The notes beneath the pieces are model-generated. The model was not told the origin of the DNA. It was given only the letters and a program-made list of their open reading frames with translations, and made no database searches. 64,000 nucleotides of DNA from Camellia lanceoleosa (lineage: Eukaryota > Streptophyta > Magnoliopsida > Ericales > Theaceae), in the NCBI GenBank assembly GCA_025200525.1, contig CM045762.1:79568893-79632892 (forward strand), given 5' to 3'. This document shows, one piece after another, positions 10,542-21,917 of this stretch. The position numbers and the translations under genes are program-made. The stretch's first letter is position 1, and each line of letters begins with the position of its first letter.

Positions 10542-12186
10542 TCATTTTATTGCCTTTTTGAGGACATATTCTAGATGAAATTCCGATAAAGCTAGTATCC
10601 ATTTGCTAATTCTTCCCCTCAACATGGGTCTAGATAACATATATTTAACCAAATCTGTGGTTGCAATTACCAAGACAGTTGTAGGCAAAAGATAATATCT
10701 TAATTCCATTACAGCAAAATACAATGCAAGGCACAGCTTTTCTACAGCTGAGTATTTACATTCACAAGAATTTAAAAACCTACTAAGGTAATAAACAGCT
10801 TGCTCCTTGCCTACTTTATTGTCTTGGGCTAAGAAAGCTCCCAATGAATCCTCTGCTGCAGCTATGTACAATTTCAAGGGCTTATCACCCTTTGGTGGCA
10901 TCAGCACTGGAGGGTTGGCCAAGTAAGCTTTGATTCCTTCAAAAGCAGTTTGATGCTCTGCTGTCCACACAAACTCCTCTTCATCTTTTAGCCTTAACAA
11001 GGAAGAAATACTTTAGTTTTCCCTGTAGTATTAGAAATGAATCTTCAAAGAAAATTAACATATCTAAGGAACTTTTGTAATTCTTTCTTACTTGATGGAG
11101 GTCTGGCTTCAATGATGGCTTTGGCTTTATTCTGGTCAATCTGTATTCCTTTCTTGTGTACTACATAGCCCAAGAAGTTTCCAGATGATACGCCAAAAGG
11201 ACATTTAAGAGGATTGAGTTTCAACTTAAAGTTTCTCATTCTTTCGAAAGCTGCTTCTAAGTGAAACAAATGTTCCTCCATGGATTGGGATTTCACTACA
11301 ATATCATCAATATAACACTCTAAATACCCTCCAATGAGGTCATGAAAGATAGTGTTCATAGCCCTCTGATATGTAGCCCTAGCATTCTTCAGGTGAAATG
11401 GCATTTTAACCTATTCGAAGGTGCCAATATTCCCAAGACATTTGAATGTTGTCTTGTGGATATCCTTCTCTGCAATACAGATTTGATTATAACTAGAATG
11501 CCCATCCATCATTGATAAAACTTAATGCCCTGCTGAACTGTCTACCAACAAATCTACTATAGGCATAGGATACTCATCTTTTAGGGTTGCTAAATTCAAG
11601 TTTCTGAAATCGATGCATACCTCATTTTACCATTCTTCTTAACTACAGGCACAATATTGGATAACCATTCAACATACCTGGTTATCCTAATAAAGCCTGC
11701 CTTGAGGAGTCTAAAAATTTCCTCCTTAACTTTCTGAATCACTTCTGGACTCATTCTTCTTGGTTTTTGCTTGCATGGCTTGAAATTAGGCCTCATAGGG
11801 AGCCTATGTTCCACTAATGATCTATCCAATCCTGGTAGTTCATTATAAGACCATGCAAAACAATCCTTGTATCTTTTTAAGACCACCAATAACTGGTCCT
11901 TGTCAAGACCGTTCAAACAAGCACTTACATAGGTGGGTTGATGTATAGAACCTTCCCCTAAGTCCACTTCTTCCAAGGGGTCTTGTATCTGAGAACTTAC
12001 TGATGCTCCTTCTTTGATTCCTTCTGCCTTCGAAGCAATCTCCTTGCTTTGTTCTGCTTCCAGCTTCTTTGATTTAACCTTTTTATCATCCTTCTCATAG
12101 ACAAAGTCTATCCATAAGGCTTCTTCTTCCTTTATCTCCTGGACTTTTGCTTCAATGTCCAATGCACAGTATTTATCAAGGGCCAA
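10542..12186 (-). pseudogene. Element A reverse transcriptase and RNase H, broken
   Basis: RT begins after a Glu/Lys-rich spacer. Motifs in order: LVEHRLPMRPNFKP, KEEIFRLLKAGFI, SNIVPVVKKNGKMR, a broken stretch at 11405-11600 (frameshift and stop), MPFHLKNARATYQRAMN, and the catalytic box YIDDIVVKS (about 11293-11315, intact). FLGYVVHKKGIQ and the thumb follow. The RNase H domain (11000-10542) runs from FVWTAEHQTAFEGIKAYL through SRFLNSCECKYSAVEKLCLA. Upstream, at about 12384-12100, a short duplicated Lys/Glu-rich motif appears twice. RT makes cDNA from the element RNA. This copy cannot be translated through. Confidence 0.87.
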
Positions 12187-12388
12187 AACCCTGGCCTATT
12201 GCTGCTCCTGCTTACAACCAATTATCATGGCTTCTCTTTCTTGCCTTTGCACCTTCTGGATTATTGATTTTACGTCCAACACTGAGAACTTAATTAAAGC
12301 CAAAGAGCTGGCTTCTTGAATTTCATTTTTCTGCCTACAATCAAGCATCATTGTCATCCTTCGCAACAAGTTCTTCATCAGCACTTTT

Positions 12389-13162
12389 CTAGACTAAATG
12401 TTTCAGGTGTGCCAATTCCTCATCAGCCGTCACTTCGGCTAATCCATCAGGTTTTCTCAGTATACTGAGTGATGTCACTCCTTCAATATACAATTTGGCC
12501 TCTGCAAAGTCTGCACAAGCTATGAAGGGTTGAGGATCTGCATCGATTTCCTCTGTCTCTCCATTGCCCAAGGCCATCATTATCTTCTGATGCAGAGAGG
12601 AAGGCACACACTTGTTAGTGTGAATCCAATCTCTACCAAGTAAAGCATTGTACTTAGCATTGCTATCGATAACGAAAAATGCCGTCATGCAGTCCTTGGT
12701 TCCCACACTCAGGTTGATGGGCAAAATTCCCTGAGCCATCTGTTTGTCTCCAGTGAAGCCAACAATTGTTGTGCTGGTTGGGATTAACCTGGGGTTCCTT
12801 TTTCCTAGTTTCCTCAGTGAAGATTTCGGAAGCAGGTTCACTGCTGCTCCATTATCCACCAAGACTCGATTCAATTGTATCTCATCAAAGAAGGCCTTGA
12901 TATACAAAGGCTTGACATGCTGTGTCATAGATGTCATGGGATACTCAAAAGGATATGAGAGGTTAATACTCACCTCTTCTTCACTCTCGTTTTCAGTTTC
13001 CATTGGGGTAGCCAATTTGGATTCATCTTGCACCATACTCACTTGTGATTCTTCACTAGAGACTGGAATTGGGTCAATTTCTTGACCCTCTTGGTTCTTA
13101 TCTCCAGCCTGTAATTCCTGTGGTAGTATATGTACCGTATTCACTAATACTGGAGGAAACAA
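12389..13162 (-). pseudogene. Element A aspartic protease region
   Basis: An uninterrupted 257-codon frame. The aspartic protease motif is VLVDNGAAVNLLPKSSLRKL (about residues 95-115), with the catalytic Asp in a D-N-G context usual for this lineage. YNALLGRDWIH follows and matches the flap/LLGRxW region of Ty3/gypsy proteases. The N-terminal third is acidic. The domain would cleave the gag-pol polyprotein. The local frame is open, but the surrounding polyprotein is broken on both sides (stop at 12386-12388). Confidence 0.82.
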
Positions 13163-13186
13163 GCCAAATTGGATGGCTGGCTGTAC

Positions 13187-14440
13187 CTATTTCTCCTCTT
13201 GGCCACCTTGTTTAACTACTTCAGAAGCATCTTCCATACTGCATTTTGGCACTTCATTACTAACAAACTCCTTCGAATGGTCTGCTTCTGCTGGCTTTCC
13301 AACCAAAAATGTCTGTTCAGTCATGAAAGCTTCAAACATTTCTTTCTCAACCATTTCTTTATTTTGGCCTAGGCCAACTTCTTCCTCTGTCTCGCTATCA
13401 CTCTCCATCAAAGCCTTTTCCAATCCCGCTAAACTGGACCTCTCTTTGGCTTTTACTTCAGAGTGAACTTTGGCCAACTGTTCTCTGCTGCAACCCATTT
13501 TGTCTTGTAGAGTTGACTTTGGACTATGGTCTGACTTTGGATTTTTCTTTCCTTCTGTCTGGACCAATGAAGAGCTTTCTTCATTTTCTTTCAGATCTTT
13601 CTGGTACTGAGTGTACCTATACTGGATCTTCCTCCTTTGTGATCTAGAAATTACTGGGACCATGTTAGGTTCCTTTGTTTTTGGATGCTTTAGTAACACC
13701 CAATTATTTGGGGCCATCAGGGGAGGTTTAACCATCCTACCCTGATCTCCAACAGCATTTTTTTGGGCAGGTATCTCCCTAGGTTTGTTCTGCATAACAA
13801 ACCAATCTAGGACTCCAAGCACCCATGAACCTCCCAACTCAGTTGTTGAGCTGTCTCTTTCTTCCTTCGAAGCTGCATGTGAATGCCATTGCTTAGCCCT
13901 GACTCCTTGTTTTGGGCCTAATTCAAGCCTTCCATAAAAGTGGCCACTTTCCATCTTGTGTGAGGCTGGTCTAGGGGGCCAATTTCTGGCTTTGATCCCA
14001 TAACTTGAGCATACTTTTGTCCTTCTTTCAGGACGATTGCCCTCCATTCTGTAATAGTTGGGAGGTCTAGACTCATGTAGAGGCCTCTTACCCTTGGATT
14101 GCATTCTAGTAGCTGTTGATTCAGCCATGAATGGCTGCTGCCTAAGACCAGTTGGATATGGCCTTTTGTTATAAGCACTGGTCGGCTGAAGACGTCTCTG
14201 CACATCCTTGTAATATTGCTTCCCATCAAGGGGAAGCCCTTTCAGCCACTTATAGCTCAACCTACACCTGGGACACATTCTTTGGATAACTGCTACCTTT
14301 AAAGAGTCACCATCCAGTGCTTCCTCATCAGAGTCTTTCCTCTGACCTGTAGAGCATTGTCCAACAACTGGTGAACTTCTAGTGTCTGTCTTGACAATAG
14401 TCTGGCTGGCAACATGCATTTGCACATTGACCTCTTCCAA
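13187..14440 (-). CDS. Element A gag-protease linker, 417-codon open frame
   Basis: This is the longest uninterrupted frame in the window. The product is basic and Lys/Arg/Ser-rich with no recognised fold. It has a CPRC motif near residue 56, a VISRSQRRKIQYRYTQYQ segment and acidic blocks toward the C-terminus. Its position between gag and protease suits the long linkers of Tat elements, which probably belong to the gag precursor. It overlaps the end of the gag frame at 14379-14440 in another frame, so a frameshift separates them. There is no evidence of independent expression. Confidence 0.55.
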   Translation of the reverse strand: MEEVNVQMHVASQTIVKTDTRSSPVVGQCSTGQRKDSDEEALDGDSLKVAVIQRMCPRCRLSYKWLKGLPLDGKQYYKDVQRRLQPTSAYNKRPYPTGLRQQPFMAESTATRMQSKGKRPLHESRPPNYYRMEGNRPERRTKVCSSYGIKARNWPPRPASHKMESGHFYGRLELGPKQGVRAKQWHSHAASKEERDSSTTELGGSWVLGVLDWFVMQNKPREIPAQKNAVGDQGRMVKPPLMAPNNWVLLKHPKTKEPNMVPVISRSQRRKIQYRYTQYQKDLKENEESSSLVQTEGKKNPKSDHSPKSTLQDKMGCSREQLAKVHSEVKAKERSSLAGLEKALMESDSETEEEVGLGQNKEMVEKEMFEAFMTEQTFLVGKPAEADHSKEFVSNEVPKCSMEDASEVVKQGGQEEK

Positions 14441-15637
14441 TTCCTTTAAGGATAAATTCTGGAAGTCTGGTACAACAACATTCTGGGAATGGATTACTGT
14501 CGATCCCCATGGCCTTTTCTGCTTTAGCTGGGAATTTTAAACTTCCTTTCCGAATTTGTTCTTGGATCCTATCTCGAAAAACAATGCAGTTTTTAGTCGA
14601 GTGAGACCAAGAATTATGCCATTTATAATACATTTTTCCTTTAAGTTCATCTGGAAATGGAATTTTGACTCCTTTTGGTAACTTAAAGAAGTTGGCCACA
14701 AGCAAACGATCAAAAATGTCATCTGTCTTTGTTAAATCGAAAGAGTATTTCCTATGAAGGTCTTTCTTTTTAAACTACTAGTCAATTGTTGTATCCTTAT
14801 GAATTAATGCCTCACAGATCACAGGTTCTTTCCCCACAATCTCTGCTACATCAATCTCATAATTAGGATCTCTATAATATTCTTGTATGATGCATTATTT
14901 CGGTCTTGTTCTTCCTTTAGTAATGCTTCATACCTAGACACTTGATAAGTTAGTTCCACTAAGTCTCTAAACTCAGTTGAGTCAAATTTCTTTCGAAGCC
15001 TAAACTCTAAGCCATTTTGAGCCAATTTCATGAATTCTGGCTCTGGTAGGATAACTCTACATTTGTTTCATGCTCTTTTAAATTTGGCAATAAATTGAGC
15101 AGCCTTTTCATCAAGCCTTTGGCTCAACCTTGCCAAATCTGCCATGGAAACTTCTGGCTCCGTTTGGAAGAATTGGGCATGAAATGCCTCTTCCATTTGT
15201 TTCCAAGTCTGAATGGAGCTAGGCGTAAGGTTAATATACCATACGAAGGCTGCCCCTGTAAGAAAATTTGGGAACAATCTTAACTTCATGTAATCATTAT
15301 TGGTAAATTCACCATATTGAGTAGCAAACCTAGCAATATGCTCCACTGTTGACTAGTTTCCATTCCCATAAAAAAGGGCAAAGTCTGGTATCCTAAATCC
15401 TCTTGGGTATTCATGTACCCTATCCATCCATTCTGGATATGGTTTCCTGTACACAGGAGTTTGAACCCTTCGAGCCATTGATCCACACATCTCTCTAACA
15501 ATATCAGCAATTTGGTTCCTAAGGACCATATTTTGTGCCTGTTGAACCACTATTGGAGGAATATACACAGGATTTGGTAGACAACCTTGTGCCTAGGGTC
15601 CTCTTGGTCCATACGGTGGTATATTTGGGACTGGTTG
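14379..15637 (-). pseudogene. Element A gag, C-terminal two thirds
   Basis: This is a retrotransposon gag domain. It reads NDYMKLRLFPNFLTGAAFVW, then YINLTPSSIQTW and MEEAFHAQFFQTEPEVSMAD, then LSQRLDEKAAQFIAKFKRA, the plant retrotrans_gag pattern. A Pro-rich segment (PEWMDRVHEYPRGFRIPDF) precedes it. In-frame stops occur near 15354 (probable CAG to TAG), 15068 (probable CGA to TGA) and 14880. A zinc-knuckle-like Cys/His stretch at about 14620 is degenerate (YYKWHNSWSHSTKNC). Gag would form the particle that houses the RNA. Confidence 0.83.
15633..15637. repeat. Solo LTR target-site duplication, left copy
   Basis: GGTTG here matches GGTTG at 18388-18392. Reading A's gag across with one copy removed keeps the Pro/Gln-rich frame. 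Confidence 0.85.
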
Positions 15638-18387
15638 TGTGACGCCCCAAAAATCGGGAACATCAGATAATATATTAACCATTAAATACAGGGTTTATCT
15701 AAGGTTACAAGAGTAGGAAATGTCACTAATGAGTCCTTTGGCTAATAACTAAGCAAGATCCCAGGAAGGTCAAAGGAGTCAAAATAGCCTCCCTTCTAAG
15801 TCCAACCACCTTAGATAGCAAAGCTACCTTTTTGACAGATCTTGACAGGGTATTAACACAAGGCCTACATGAGTTAACGGAGTATAAGGATAGGTTACAA
15901 ATGCTATATATATACAAATTACAAAAAATCATATCTTAAATATAACATAGGATCTATCACTTACAATCTCAAAACAGGTTTAACATAACTAGTTCCTAAC
16001 TCTCATAGGATAGCCATACGTCCTCAAATATTTCAGCTTTGCCTTCGACCAGCCTAATAGTCTTCAATACCTGGCATGAAACGCCGTGAGCTTTGAATGC
16101 CCAGTAAATGCACACACACCCCGTCCCTTTTTCCCAATCCAATACACCATCACATTTATGGCAAACATGTAGTGAAGCATGATATTCAAGTCAATAACAA
16201 TAATTTCAATAATAGAGAAAATGAGCATGTCATTCAAATAGATAATAAGGTTATAATGTTAGTGGTTAGTATTCTAGAAATCCCCCAAAGAGATTTCATC
16301 CTCCCAACCACAAGAATTGGACACCGGACTATTCGAAACTCCCCATTTTGCTGCTTTGTTGCAGAACTAACCTCGGATGCCTACCAACGGTTATATGCTA
16401 CGTAGCATCAACCGCAGGGCCTCAAAAGGGACAGCGAAAAGAAAAAGGTTTTACCTCATGAATCCAACCTTATCCTTCCAAAAAAGTTTTATCTTTCTGA
16501 ATGTCCCATCTAGACCCAACCTTATCTCACCAATCAAACCATCGTAAAGAGTCCGAATACGTCCGTTCCATTCCAGGGTTTACGCGACAACCACTTGCTC
16601 AAGACTTAACCTTTAATTAGGGAGCACATCCCATCAATCCATACATAACACATTATCATTTCTTCAATATTCAAGTGATTAAAAACCCAATACCATCCCA
16701 ATTAAGTTTTCCGTTTGGATCAATGTTTTAAGTCAAGTTAGAACAAACTCACCAAGATAGTAATATCCACATAAGCATGAGCATCATTAAAATGAAGAAG
16801 ATAATGAACATAACTATAACACATGAAACATCATACCAAGGCATGATCATAAACTAATAAGCATATTCATGTACACAAGAGCATAAAACACCCATGCAAA
16901 ACTAAATTTCCAAATTCAATACCATTTAAAGATTAAAGCCAAAGGGCTATTTTAGATTTTTACCGAACTCGGCCTCCCTATGGTTTGTAGAGAATTTAAC
17001 CTAGTTTCCAGAGCATATTTTGGAAATGGGATAGCTTTTCTAGATTTTTAGTTCTTTAAGAAACACTCCAGCGCTGTCCAGATTCGTTGACCGTTACGAA
17101 AATTTGATTTTCTTACAAACCGCTCATTGTTTTTCAATGAAACAAATTTTAGTTGAAAGTTAACTCCTTAAGGAAGATTTTGACATAAAATGGAGGTCCA
17201 GAATAATTTTCTACATTTTTCTAAAAATTTTAAAAATTGGTTGTGAAAACAAATTTTTAAGGCACAATACCCAAAACAAGAAGATTTGTGAGAAAGGAAT
17301 CCACTAAGGGAAAATTTTCATTTCTTTTGTCATGAAAACATGCTAAATAATATATATTAAACTCAAAAAATTAGCTTGAAGGTGTGCCTTTGGAAAGTTT
17401 GAGAGATTGGTATGAAAAAGATAGTTTTGTACTGAAATGAGGGAAACTACAAGAGAAGTAGAATCATGGCTCATCTCTTATCATTTTTAACACAGGGAAA
17501 CCATTAATAACACAACTGAAAACAATGGGTAGATGCCTTAAGAACATGTATTTGAAAAAGGAAAATAAAAGAGAGAGTTGTGTTGTGGCTTATTTGCTAG
17601 GCTTGAACAAGATTGCTCTCCTCTTCCTTCCTCTCCCTCTCAAGACTTCTCTCTTGCTCTCATTTCTCTCCGCTAGGCCGAATGTATGTGAGTGTGTGTT
17701 GTTTGTGTATGCCATGCTAGGGGGGTGATTGTATTTATAGGCAATTTTGGTGTAAAAAGACATAAAGGCCCACTAGTTAGAATTAGATTGAAAAGTTTGG
17801 ATTTACTTGGAGTCTAATGGAATAGGGAGTGATTAGGGAACTTAATCATGTGATTAGACAATATTTAGTTGGCCTCTAGTTGGAATGGAACTAGTGCTGG
17901 GAACACAACCCTAGATTTAAGGGTACTAGGTACTAGAGCTTCTAGAATATCATAATTACAAGTCTTGAAAATTGGTCCCTCACATTCTCCTAGGTTGGCT
18001 GGCCATGGGGAAAGGAAATGGGAAATTTTTTATTCAATATATAGGTGCTATGGACACATTTCCCAATGTATATATAGATCTCAAATTGTTTTGGTGGTAC
18101 AATAGTATAAAAAGTACATGTACTAGTTTTGGGGCAAATCTTGAAATTAATAAAAGAAGTGAGGGCTTGGAATAAAACTTATGTTTTGGAACCTTATTTA
18201 TGTAGAATTAAATTAAATTAAGCTAAGGAACCTAATTCGGCTAGGATATTCCTGTTTCGATAAAAATAAAAATAAAAAATACTAACCGGCAAGATTTGAA
18301 ATAATTCAAGAAATTGAGGGGCTTTCAAGGAAATAATTCAAATATAAGGGTTTTTAAAGAAAATACATTTTTTTCAGGGGCTTCACA
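15638..18387 (-). mobile_element. Solo LTR (Ty3/gypsy type) in element A gag
   Basis: A 2750-bp unit begins TGTGACGCCCC and ends GGGGCTTCACA (near-perfect 11-bp inverted ends, TG...CA), flanked by the 5-bp TSD GGTTG on both sides. It contains no gag or pol sequence. A TATA box, CTATAAATAC, is on the minus strand at about 17730-17739, so the LTR is oriented like A and B. The minus-strand end, TTTGGGGCGTCACA, resembles the end of element B's LTR (TTTGGGTCGTGACA), so a related gypsy lineage is likely. Solo LTRs arise by recombination between the two LTRs of one copy. Confidence 0.88.
17728..17742 (-). promoter_or_regulatory. TATA box of the solo LTR
   Basis: On the minus strand, CCTATAAATACAATCACC is a strong plant TATA element. 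A CT/AG-rich leader follows it. It supports the minus orientation of this LTR and would mark the U3/R border about 30 bp downstream. Confidence 0.6.
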
Positions 18388-19138
18388 GGTTGTCCCTGTG
18401 GTGCCGGCTACTGTTGGGGGTATGGGTGCCCCCTTTGAGCCTGTTCTGCAAAAGGTGCTGGAACAGGTGTTGTGTCTCTTCCATTTATAGGAAAACCTTC
18501 CAACCCCCCGAGTATAAATTCAAATAAAGGAACCCCCTCGTGCCAAGTATGACTTCGAACATGAGATTTGGAACCATTCTTATACCATTTTCTTGTACTG
18601 GGCCAGATCCACTAATTTGCATGGCTTCACTGTTAAGTAATGAGGCATTTTGACTTGCTATAGGCCTCGAAATAGGTTCATACCAAGACTGAGGTGGTGG
18701 TCTTTTATAGTTTTGATTACTAGTTTGACCATTAAAATGTCTATTAATTTGCATAGGCTGTTTATCTCTAGCCAATCTTTGCTGAGGAACATTTGAAATT
18801 TCCTCCATGTGTCTTGTGTTTGTTGGTTGGTGGATATTCATTCGATCCAAAAAGGATGTTGCCCACCTTTCCATTGTGTTCATTAACTGCTGTCCCAAGG
18901 CATCTACTAGGCCACCCCATGGATTCATTGGCTGAGTAGATGGAACAGTAGATGATCCAATTCCTTGGCCTTGTCCAATATTATGAACATATGGTACTTG
19001 TTTCGAAGTGCTGGTCTGTTCGACCATAGGTTCTAATAAAATGGGTGTTTCCACAGGATGTGTTATCACATTATCCTTTGTATTAGGCATTTCTACCTCT
19101 CCTTCCACGCCTTCTTCCTAGCGTTCATTTTCTCCTTG
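18388..19138 (-). pseudogene. Element A gag, N-terminal part
   Basis: A minus-strand frame with a Gln/Pro/Asn-rich product (QPMNPWGGLVDALGQQLMNT, then MERWATSFLDRMNIHQ) typical of Tat gag N-termini. It is bounded on the left by the solo LTR and on the right by element B. The frame continues across both insertion points. Upstream it links to the start region at 54203-54225; downstream it links to 15637. One stop (TAG, near 19117) breaks it. The frame starting at 19108 uses GTG, so it is not a true start; the true ATG is at 54225. Confidence 0.75.
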
Positions 19139-21564
19139 TGTCACGACCCAAACCCGCCCCTATGGGTTTAAACCGTGTAGAATCGCCAATAATCCATGAT
19201 TCCGAAGGCTGCTTATGAATGTCTGAATACAGTCTGAGTGGTGGAAGCCAAAACAGTAAATAAACAATGTCCATTGTGTTGTGACAGTCTGTATGCAAAA
19301 AGACTTTTCATTCATATGCACATTCATAATGAAACAGTCTATACATATGTACAATCATTCAGAACAGGGACCTAATCCCTATTATAACAGTACAGTAAAG
19401 TGCTACAGCTTATACAGTATTACAAAACAGATACAGAGATAGATATGGGAAAATTGAAACACCCCAAAGCCATAGCTTGAACGGACTCAGAACCTCACAG
19501 TGAGGCACATAGGTTAGCTTGACAAAACTGGAGTTTACCCCGACGCTTCTAGCAACGGTCCGGTGCCTGTACACCTACATATATATATATATGAGCAATG
19601 AGCTAAAACCCAGTGAATAACATAATGCGTAAAGGGGTTGAGAATGAATGTCCTTACAGTAATGAAAACAGTTCATTAAACCAGTATTTCAGTCAGTCAT
19701 AATAGTCATAACAGTCATATGTGGTACATCCATTAGCATAACAGTACAGTAAACAGTAGGTCTTAAAAGACCGAACAGTCAATGATGGCCATCATAGCAG
19801 TAAACAGAAGTTCCAAGATAGGAACTGACAGAGATCTATGTAACAAGCGATAGCGATACTTGATAGCGATGGCGCTAAGGATGCCACTGTCTGATTCAGA
19901 ATAGAGGACATACATTCATTCAGTTAACAGTAACAATTTAGAAAGCAGTTCAGTTAATAGTCAGAAAATATTCATCTTTGAACATATCTTTACGACATCG
20001 TTACTCACAGAGTTATGGGCTATAAGCAGCTAGAGCGCGTCTCCGAAAGCCAACCCTAAACAGTGACAAAACAAACACACACTAACTTACACATTCGTGA
20101 ATCAAAGACTTAGTCCCTACTTAGACTCGGTGCGGTTCTTTAAGATGCCTTAAACTAGGCCTAAGAATGCCTAGGATGGAATGAGGATGCAAGGATGCAC
20201 TTTACAACATTTATCAAAATTTTCAGAAAACAGGGGATCCGCTCGAGCGCAGGTTACCCCGCTCGAGCGTAAAGGCAAACAAAATACTCCGCTCGAGCAC
20301 GATTTACTCCGTTCGATCGGACTGTAAAACATGCCAAAAGTACTGGATGTGTGAAAATCACACTCGATGGGTGCTGGATAGCCGCTCGAGCGTGAGACAC
20401 AAGGTCCCGCTCGAGCGTCCAATACCCCGCTCGAGCAGACTACAAAACAGTGCAAAGTGCTAGGAGCACGAATTCCACGCTCGAGCGCCAGTCACCCCGC
20501 TCGAGCGTGAGTTCAAAATCTGGAATTCCCAGATTTGAACCTCAGGCTCAAAATCAAGTTTTAAAGTACCACTTTCGATCCTCTTGGGCTAATTTTCCAG
20601 AAAACACTTCAAAACTCATAGTTTAACATGATTCAAAGCTCAATTGTAAAACCAAAGCCCCAAAGGAAGATCAATTCAACTCAATTTCAAACCAAAACTC
20701 AAGAACATAACTTCAATTGGACATGCAAGACTTTAAACAACTTTCAAGCTTCAAATAGTTGCTCTAATGAGCCAATTGTTCCAAAAACAAGATGAATTCA
20801 TGGTCCATTGTAAAAATATGAACATGCATGAGTAATTCCATGAACAAACACCTCAAAACTCGTGAAAGGCAACATACATGCATGGAATGAGCTTCAATTC
20901 AACATTAAAAGACCAATTCTTGACTTAGCTCTTTAAACTACCATGATCCATGCTAGATAGAACTTAAATACACAATTAAGGGGATAAAATTCATACCTAG
21001 GTTCTTCAACTACAAGTCTAGAGGTTCAATTATGCAAAACTCCTTCAATTCCTCAAGATTTCAAGCAAAGCCATCAAGTTGCACTCAAATCTCCCACTCT
21101 CTCTCTCTCCCTAGTCGGTTGAGATAAGAAATGGCTGAGGAAATGTTGGCTAAATGTATAATAAGGCTAAAAAATGATCCATGTAGTGGGCCATTAAGTG
21201 GTAAGATAGTAATTAAGCCAACTATTGCAATTTATCACCATTTAATCTAATTTAATCATACCAAATCACATTTTAATTAAATATGCCATAAAATCACATA
21301 AATTCTAATGATCATAAAACATCAATCAATTTCGGATTCGGCCACCGATAAGGCTTTCAATTTGCAGTTTAAGGCATAAAACATGAACAGATAATTTAAC
21401 AGTCAACAGATAGACATACAATTGAACAGATATACTCAATCAATTCAGTTCCAGATTTCAGTCAGTCAGTTCAGTATTTCAATCGATTCAATTACTTATC
21501 ATAATCAGTCTCAGTTTAGCAGAAATCAGTGATTAACCAGTAATTAGTGGTGAGAGTTATTACA
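19139..21564 (-). repeat. Element B 3' LTR
   Basis: 2426 bp, the 3' LTR of a minus-strand element. It starts TGTCACGACCC and ends GAGAGTTATTACA in plus orientation. It is closely similar to 51803-54202 over most of its length but more divergent near the first 120 bp and around 19850-19905. Small ORFs inside it recur at the same offset in the other LTR and are not genes. It contains the CGCTCGAGCG cluster at 20238-20510. Confidence 0.92.
20238..20510. repeat. Cluster of CGCTCGAGCG palindromes in element B 3' LTR
   Basis: About nine copies of the 10-bp palindrome CGCTCGAGCG or one- to two-base variants lie within 273 bp, often preceded by CC or CCC, at about 20240, 20260, 20290, 20310, 20382, 20408, 20428, 20478 and 20498. 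The same cluster is in the other LTR at 52900-53150. Spacing is irregular, so it is not a simple tandem repeat. A protein-binding role is possible but unproven. Confidence 0.85.
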
Positions 21565-21580
21565 GTCTCCCCTCCTTAAA
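21565..21580 (-). promoter_or_regulatory. Element B polypurine tract
   Basis: On the minus strand, AAGGAGGGGAGAC lies directly before the 3' LTR start TGTAATAAC. This is the plus-strand DNA synthesis primer site in LTR elements. The pol frame runs through it and stops at a TAA that overlaps the LTR start. Confidence 0.85.
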
Positions 21581-21912
21581 AAGAGTTTGGTCCTCCAAAC
21601 TCGAATTACCTTCATTCTGGAAGAAAACAGGATTCAGTGGAAACAATTCAGGATATCTTTTGGCCATGTCATCTTCCCTTTCCCAAGTGGCATACACGCC
21701 ACCATGGTTTTGCTAGTCAACTTTCACTAACGGAATCTCCTTGTTTCTCAACTTTTTGATCCGTCTGTTCACAATCTGAATAGGCTGTTCTTCATAAGTG
21801 TAGTCATCACTTAGCACTACACAGGTCGGCTCTATCACATGAAAAGGATCCCAGAAGTAGTCCCTCAACATAGAAATGTGGAAGACGTTATGCATATGCT
21901 CCATTTCAGGAG

Positions 21913-21917
21913 GAAGC
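21913..21917. repeat. Element C target-site duplication, left copy
   Basis: GAAGC, matched by GAAGC at 46468-46472. Ty3/gypsy integrases make 5-bp duplications. Confidence 0.93.

Larger units (their letters stand above)
21560..21917 (-). pseudogene. Element B integrase C-terminus and chromodomain (3' part)
   Basis: This fragment continues B's integrase after the element C insertion (frame restored exactly on removing C plus one GAAGC). It begins with PPEMEHMHNVFHISMLRDY and leads into YEEQPIQIVNRRIKKLRNKE, IPLVKV, then, after an in-frame TAG near 21713, YATWEREDDMAKRYPELF. This is a chromodomain, which in chromoviruses binds modified histone tails and steers integration to heterochromatin. 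The final TAA at 21560-21562 overlaps the LTR by five bases. The TAG lies where LW is normally found (here D-stop). Confidence 0.85.

Noticed and set aside
19134..19138. A perfect TSD for element B
   Set aside because: The flanks are CCTTG and CCTGG, one mismatch. I keep B's boundaries because the A gag frame rejoins, but the TSD is not perfect.
19160..19354. 64-codon minus frame starting MYICIDCF, recurring at 51824-52015
   Set aside because: It lies at the same offset in both LTRs of B and follows LTR similarity; not a gene.
20171..20455. Cys/Ser/Arg-rich minus frame with repeated SSGV/CARAGP motifs
   Set aside because: Translation of the CGCTCGAGCG palindrome cluster in the LTR; the repeats are a DNA property.
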